From an uncultured Ruminococcus sp. (GTDB taxonomy: Bacteria; Bacillota; Clostridia; Lachnospirales; Lachnospiraceae): a DNA stretch of 8,994 nt. Shown piece by piece: positions 5,346 through 8,994 of this stretch (within the stretch, counting starts at the first letter, position 1; every line of letters starts with the position of its first letter). A model generated the notes under the pieces. The model was not told the origin of the DNA. It worked only from the letters and a program-made list of their open reading frames with translations, and did no database searches. The position numbers and the translations under genes are program-made. The stretch is from positions 1-8,994 of the forward strand of contig USKR01000031.1 of NCBI GenBank assembly GCA_900555215.1. Direction: 5' to 3'.

Positions 5346-6755
5346 ATGTATGAAAAGATATTCGAAATTGTGCAGTCAGTAGATGATTTCGTGTGGGGAT
5401 GGTGGATGATCATTCTGCTTCTGGGGACGCACTTGTTTATGACAGTGCGTACTGGTTTTATCCAGAGAAAATCCATCACAAAAGGAATTCCGCTTTCTGT
5501 GTCGCGGGAAGATGACGCGGATGGAGAGGTCAGCCAGTTTGGAGCCCTTACCACGGCGCTTGCATCCACCATTGGTACGGGAAATATTATCGGAGTGGGG
5601 ACAGCGATCGCCCTGGGAGGTCCGGGTGCTGTGCTCTGGTGCTGGCTTACCGGTGTGTTTGGCATTGCCACGAAATATGCGGAATCACTGATCGCGGTCA
5701 AATACCGTGTGAAGACAGCGGACGGACGTATGCAGGGCGGCGCTATGTATGCTCTGGAGCGCGGGCTGAACATGAAATGGCTGGGTATGATCTTTGCCGT
5801 ATTTGCAGGCTTTGCTTCTTTTGGAATCGGGTGTGCGACCCAGGTAAATGCGATCGCTGAAGTGTGCAATGAAAATCTGGGGATTGAGCCGTGGATCGTG
5901 GGGATAATCGTTGCTGTCCTCACCGCGTTTGTAATTTTCGGGGGTATCAAGAGTATTGCCAATGTGTGTGAGAAACTGGTGCCTTTCATGGCTATTTTCT
6001 ATGTAGTGGGCTGTCTGATCATTCTTGGGATCAATTATGATTATATCATTCCGGCGATAAAGACGATCTGCCGTCTGGCATTTACGCCGGGCGCGGCTGC
6101 GGGCGGGCTCGTTGGGACAGGGATCCGCTATGCGATGCAGTACGGAGTCGCCAGGGGGCTGTTTTCCAATGAATCTGGTATGGGTTCCGCGCCGATCGCG
6201 GCTGCGGCGGCGAAGACGAAGAATCCGGTGCGCCAGGCGCTTGTCTCTTCTACAGGGACATTCTGGGATACGGTAGTCGTCTGCCTGATGACAGGTCTTG
6301 TGCTTGTGTCAACGATCATGAAAAATCCTGCGATCAACGCGGATCAGATCGCGGACGGCGGTGAACTGACCACTCTTGCTTTCGGGCAGATCCCGTTCTT
6401 CGGACCGTTCATCCTTGTTGTCGGCATTATTTCATTCGCATATTCTACGATCCTCGGCTGGGCGTACTATGGAGAACGCTGCGTGGAATATTTTGCGGGA
6501 AAGAAGGGATTGATCCCATACCGCGCCCTTTATGTCGCTGTATCTCTTATCGCTCCGGTGCTTGCTCTTGATCTGGTATGGAAGATCGCGGATATCCTGA
6601 ACGCGCTGATGGCGATCCCGAACCTGATCGCGGTACTGCTGTTGTCGCCGGTTATTGTAAGGGAGACGAAAAAATATATCCACAACCTGGATGCGATTGA
6701 TGATACGCCTGTGCCTGTGGTGAAAACAGGCGTCGGGAAGGAGGAAGCCAGATGA
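5346..6755 (+). CDS. Sodium:amino-acid symporter, AGCS family (alanine/glycine, possibly glutamine)
   Basis: This 469-residue polytopic membrane protein is of normal family length. It carries the AGCS signature region (66-100), with TIGTGNIIGVGTAIALGGPG at 75-94, and the second family block GLFSNESGMGSAPIAAAAA (271-289). Both line the substrate and Na+ site in this family. It couples inward Na+ flow to uptake of small neutral amino acids. Some members (AlsT/GlnT type) prefer glutamine, which would fit the neighbouring glutamine-dependent HisH, but specificity is not readable here. The start at 5346 is supported by GGGAGG 9 bases upstream. The in-frame ATG at 5313 lies inside the palindrome and has no ribosome binding site. 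The stop overlaps the hisH start in ATGA, implying translational coupling. No glycine riboswitch is visible in the leader. Confidence 0.93.
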   Translation: MYEKIFEIVQSVDDFVWGWWMIILLLGTHLFMTVRTGFIQRKSITKGIPLSVSREDDADGEVSQFGALTTALASTIGTGNIIGVGTAIALGGPGAVLWCWLTGVFGIATKYAESLIAVKYRVKTADGRMQGGAMYALERGLNMKWLGMIFAVFAGFASFGIGCATQVNAIAEVCNENLGIEPWIVGIIVAVLTAFVIFGGIKSIANVCEKLVPFMAIFYVVGCLIILGINYDYIIPAIKTICRLAFTPGAAAGGLVGTGIRYAMQYGVARGLFSNESGMGSAPIAAAAAKTKNPVRQALVSSTGTFWDTVVVCLMTGLVLVSTIMKNPAINADQIADGGELTTLAFGQIPFFGPFILVVGIISFAYSTILGWAYYGERCVEYFAGKKGLIPYRALYVAVSLIAPVLALDLVWKIADILNALMAIPNLIAVLLLSPVIVRETKKYIHNLDAIDDTPVPVVKTGVGKEEAR

Positions 6756-7357
6756 TCGCGGTTATTGATTATGATGCGGGAAATATCAGAAGCGTGGAAA
6801 AGGCTCTTCTCTTTCTGGGGGAGCAGGTGCGTATTACCGGGGATGCAGAGGAAATTTTGAGCGCGGATAAAGTGATCCTTCCCGGCGTTGGAGCTTTCGG
6901 AGATGCGATGGAGAATATCCGGAGAAGAGGTCTTGAGACAGTGATCCGTGACGTCGCAGAGAGCGGAAAGCCTTTTCTCGGGATCTGTCTCGGCTTACAG
7001 CTGTTGTTTGAACGCAGTGAGGAAGCGCCCGGAGTGGACGGACTGGGGATTCTGAAGGGGGAGGTCCTCAGGATCCCTGAAACGGAAGGGATGAAGATCC
7101 CTCATATGGGATGGAATTCGCTGAGCCTTCAAAATGACGGGAGGCTGTTCAGGGGAGTCGAGGATCAGTCTTATGTGTATTTTGTGCATTCTTACTATCT
7201 GAAAGCGGAAGATGAGAAGATCGTAAAGGCTGCAACAGAATACTGTACGCATATCCATGCGTCAGTAGAAAAGGACAATGTGTTTGCCTGCCAGTTCCAT
7301 CCTGAGAAGAGCAGTGATGTGGGTCTGCATATCTTAAAAAATTTCGTGGAACTGTGA
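6752..7357 (+). CDS. hisH: Imidazole glycerol phosphate synthase, glutaminase subunit HisH
   Basis: This 201-residue class I glutamine amidotransferase hydrolyses glutamine and channels ammonia to HisF in histidine biosynthesis. The catalytic triad is complete: Cys79 in GICLGLQ, His183 and Glu185 in QFHPEKSS. The PGVG oxyanion-strand motif is at 44-47, and the N-terminus has [11 protein letters not shown], typical of HisH. AAGGAGG (6738-6744) lies 7 bases before ATG 6752, and the start overlaps the stop of the symporter gene by 4 bases. hisF follows 13 bases after the stop. No other histidine gene is in the window, and hisA is not between hisH and hisF as it is in many his operons. Confidence 0.97.
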   Translation: MIAVIDYDAGNIRSVEKALLFLGEQVRITGDAEEILSADKVILPGVGAFGDAMENIRRRGLETVIRDVAESGKPFLGICLGLQLLFERSEEAPGVDGLGILKGEVLRIPETEGMKIPHMGWNSLSLQNDGRLFRGVEDQSYVYFVHSYYLKAEDEKIVKAATEYCTHIHASVEKDNVFACQFHPEKSSDVGLHILKNFVEL

Positions 7358-7370
7358 GAGGAGGGGAAGC

Positions 7371-8132
7371 ATGTTTACAAAGAGGATCATTCCCTGCCTG
7401 GATGTGAATGCAGGGCGTGTTGTAAAAGGTGTGAATTTTGTTGATCTGAAAGATGCGGGCGATCCGGTGGAGATCGCGAGGGCATATGACAAAGCCGGAG
7501 CGGATGAACTGGTATTCCTTGATATCACCGCTTCTTCTGATGAGCGCAGGACGGTGGTCGATATGGTACGTCAGGTGGCGGAGTGTGTGTTTATCCCGTT
7601 CACAGTGGGAGGAGGCATCCGTACTGTGGATGATTTCCGCGCGATCCTAAGAGAGGGTGCGGATAAAGTATCTATCAATTCTTCGGCCATTGATACGCCG
7701 GAACTGATCAGCGACGCGGCAGATAAGTTCGGGAGCCAGTGCGTTGTTGTGGCGATTGACGCAAAGAGGAGAGAAGACGGGTCGGGATGGAATATTTACA
7801 AGAACGGCGGGCGCATCGATGTTGGGATTGATGCTGTCGAGTGGGCGAAGAAAGTGGAACGGCTCGGAGCCGGAGAAATCCTGCTCACAAGCATGGACTG
7901 TGACGGGACAAAGGCAGGATATGACCTCGACTTGACTCGTGCGATTGCGGAAAACGTATCTATTCCTGTTATCGCTTCAGGCGGAGCCGGGACACTGGAA
8001 CACTTTAAAGAGGCGCTGACCGAAGGAAAGGCGGATGCGGCGCTTGCAGCATCGTTGTTTCATTATAAAGAGCTGGAAATCCGGCAGGTTAAAGAGTACC
8101 TGAGAGAGGAAGGCGTGCCGGTGAGATTGTGA
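7371..8132 (+). CDS. hisF: Imidazole glycerol phosphate synthase, cyclase subunit HisF
   Basis: This 253-residue (beta-alpha)8-barrel enzyme uses ammonia from HisH to convert PRFAR into imidazole glycerol phosphate and AICAR, linking histidine and purine synthesis. The catalytic aspartates are present: Asp11 in IIPCLDV and Asp130 in VVAIDAKR. The phosphate-binding GGGIR (80-84) and the later ASGGAG segment are intact, as are [15 protein letters not shown] and the C-terminal half repeat. Length is normal for the family. GAGGAGG (7358-7364) directly follows the hisH stop and precedes the ATG by 6 bases, so hisH and hisF are co-translated as the two subunits of one complex. A large palindrome starts 10 bases after its stop codon. 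Confidence 0.97.
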   Translation: MFTKRIIPCLDVNAGRVVKGVNFVDLKDAGDPVEIARAYDKAGADELVFLDITASSDERRTVVDMVRQVAECVFIPFTVGGGIRTVDDFRAILREGADKVSINSSAIDTPELISDAADKFGSQCVVVAIDAKRREDGSGWNIYKNGGRIDVGIDAVEWAKKVERLGAGEILLTSMDCDGTKAGYDLDLTRAIAENVSIPVIASGGAGTLEHFKEALTEGKADAALAASLFHYKELEIRQVKEYLREEGVPVRL

Positions 8133-8142
8133 AAAAACTGTG

Positions 8143-8182
8143 AACGGGGTCAGACCCCTTTTCAAAGGGGTCTGACCCCGTT
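8143..8182. repeat. REPIN-like 40-base palindrome between hisF and ung
   Basis: AACGGGGTCAGACCCCTTT (8143-8161) and AAAGGGGTCTGACCCCGTT (8164-8182) are exact reverse complements separated by only TC. Each arm contains its own dyad, GGGGTC-A-GACCCC and GGGGTC-T-GACCCC. Two inverted short palindromes facing each other is the architecture of REPINs/BIMEs, which are mobilised by REP-associated Y1 transposases. No transposase lies in the window. There is no following T-run, so it is not a standard terminator, although the very stable hairpin could stabilise hisF mRNA or limit read-through into ung. Confidence 0.8.
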
Positions 8183-8216
8183 GGGATGAATATTCTGAAA
8201 ATTTAAGGAGAGAACT

Positions 8217-8885
8217 ATGGCAGGACTGAACGGAGACTGGTATGAAGCACTGAAAGGGGAGTTTTCCAAACCATACTATAAGAAACTGTTTGAGACAGTG
8301 AACAATGAATACAAGACAAGGCTGATCTTTCCGCCTGCAGAGGATATTTTTAACGCGTTCCACCTGACGCCTCTTAAGGAGGTAAAAGTGGTGATCCTGG
8401 GACAGGATCCGTACCATAATAACGGTCAGGCACATGGTCTGTGCTTTTCTGTAAAGAAGGGTGTGGAGATCCCGCCGTCCCTTGTGAATATCTATCAGGA
8501 GCTCCACGATGACCTGGGATGTACGATCCCAGATCACGGCTGTCTGACAAAATGGGCGGAACAGGGGGTTCTTATGCTCAATACCGTACTTACTGTGAGG
8601 GCGCATCAGGCAAATTCTCATCGTGGGATCGGGTGGGAAGAATTTACGGATGCAGCGATCATGGCGCTCAACAGCCAGGACCGTCCGATCGTGTTCATCC
8701 TGTGGGGCAGCCCGGCGCAGAGGAAAAAATCGATGCTGAATAATCCGAAGCATCTGATCCTGACAGCGCCTCATCCGAGTCCGTTGTCTGCATTCCGGGG
8801 ATTTTTCGGAAGCAGACCATTCAGCCAGACAAACCGGTTCCTGGAAGAGCACGGGATCAAGCCCGTTGACTGGCAGATCGATTAG
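8217..8885 (+). CDS. ung: Uracil-DNA glycosylase, family 1
   Basis: This 222-residue enzyme, full-length for family 1 UDG, removes uracil from DNA as the first step of base-excision repair. The water-activating motif GQDPYH is at 62-67 (Asp64 catalytic), followed by GLCFSV (74-79), which packs against uracil. MLNTVLTVRAH (120-130) holds the uracil-recognising Asn122. The leucine-intercalation motif HPSPLSA has catalytic His186. The protein starts at ATG 8217, with AAGGAG 6 bases upstream. The 84-base gap from hisF is mostly filled by the REPIN-like palindrome, and I see no clear promoter there. It may be transcribed from the upstream operon or from a weak promoter. No terminator is evident after its stop. 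Confidence 0.97.
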   Translation: MAGLNGDWYEALKGEFSKPYYKKLFETVNNEYKTRLIFPPAEDIFNAFHLTPLKEVKVVILGQDPYHNNGQAHGLCFSVKKGVEIPPSLVNIYQELHDDLGCTIPDHGCLTKWAEQGVLMLNTVLTVRAHQANSHRGIGWEEFTDAAIMALNSQDRPIVFILWGSPAQRKKSMLNNPKHLILTAPHPSPLSAFRGFFGSRPFSQTNRFLEEHGIKPVDWQID

Positions 8886-8894
8886 AAAAAAACC

Positions 8895-8923
8895 TTGCAA
8901 ATTCGGCTGAAGAGGGGTATAAT
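8895..8923 (+). promoter_or_regulatory. Strong sigma-A promoter of tRNA-Gly
   Basis: TTGCAA (8895-8900) and a perfect TATAAT (8918-8923) are separated by exactly 17 bases. Initiation near 8930 would give a leader of about 10 bases before the tRNA. The spacing and strength are typical of tRNA promoters. Confidence 0.85.
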
Positions 8924-8939
8924 TTTATATGTGCCGAAT

Positions 8940-8994
8940 GCAGATGTAGTTCATCGGTAGAACACCAGCTTCCCAAGCTGGGGAGGCGGGTTCG
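8940..8994 (+). tRNA. tRNA-Gly (anticodon CCC), cut by the window end
   Basis: The 5' acceptor strand GCAGATG (8940-8946), the D arm GTTC/GAAC, and the anticodon stem CCAGC/GCTGG around the loop TTCCCAA give anticodon CCC (8972-8974), which reads GGG. The start of the T arm (CGGGTTCG) is visible, and the sequence stops inside the T loop, so the 3' acceptor strand is missing. Further tRNA genes may follow outside the window. Confidence 0.93.

Noticed and set aside
5201..5989. Long minus-strand open frame of 262 codons across the symporter gene
   Set aside because: It is antisense to a clear AGCS coding region, has no ribosome binding site, and its proline/serine-rich translation is a typical shadow of a G+C-biased frame.
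7977..8900. 307-codon minus-strand open frame covering the end of hisF, the palindrome and ung
   Set aside because: It runs antisense to two well-supported genes and has no recognisable domain or start signal. The palindrome is translated as part of it only by chance.

Overview
The window looks like chromosomal DNA of a Firmicute, most likely a clostridial gut-type bacterium of the Lachnospiraceae. The evidence is strong AGGAGG-type ribosome binding sites, moderate G+C, tRNA genes without an encoded CCA, an HPr-like protein of clostridial type, OmpR-type two-component genes and the general style of the proteins. This taxonomic call is inferred from protein and signal style, not from a marker gene.

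Layout, left to right. Positions 1-137 hold the intrinsic terminator of an upstream unit and, 11 bases later, a tRNA-Leu(UAG). Positions 152-530 hold a promoter, a 79-residue HPr-like protein that lacks the phosphorylatable histidine, and a bidirectional terminator shared with the convergent gene. Positions 542-2830 are a minus-strand block: a MATE-family efflux transporter and, upstream of it, the manganese exporter mntP. mntP has a leader of about 200 bases that carries a yybP-ykoY (Mn2+) riboswitch and two consecutive intrinsic terminators. Positions 2904-5204 are a plus-strand two-component system (OmpR-family regulator, then HAMP-containing histidine kinase), divergent from mntP.

Positions 5223-7357/8132 are a second plus-strand unit. 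A good sigma-A promoter is followed by a leader with two nearly identical palindromes, then an AGCS-family sodium:amino-acid symporter overlapping hisH by 4 bases (ATGA), then hisF 13 bases downstream. hisH and hisF together form imidazole glycerol phosphate synthase. Positions 8143-8182 are a 40-base near-perfect palindrome resembling a REPIN, just before ung (uracil-DNA glycosylase). The window ends with a consensus promoter and a truncated tRNA-Gly(CCC).

Most genes are ordinary core or housekeeping genes, and no CRISPR array, prophage, insertion sequence or defence system is visible. The most interesting parts are non-coding: the mntP leader, the double-palindrome leader of the symporter-hisHF operon, and the REPIN-like element between hisF and ung. 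Among the proteins the His15-less HPr homologue stands out.
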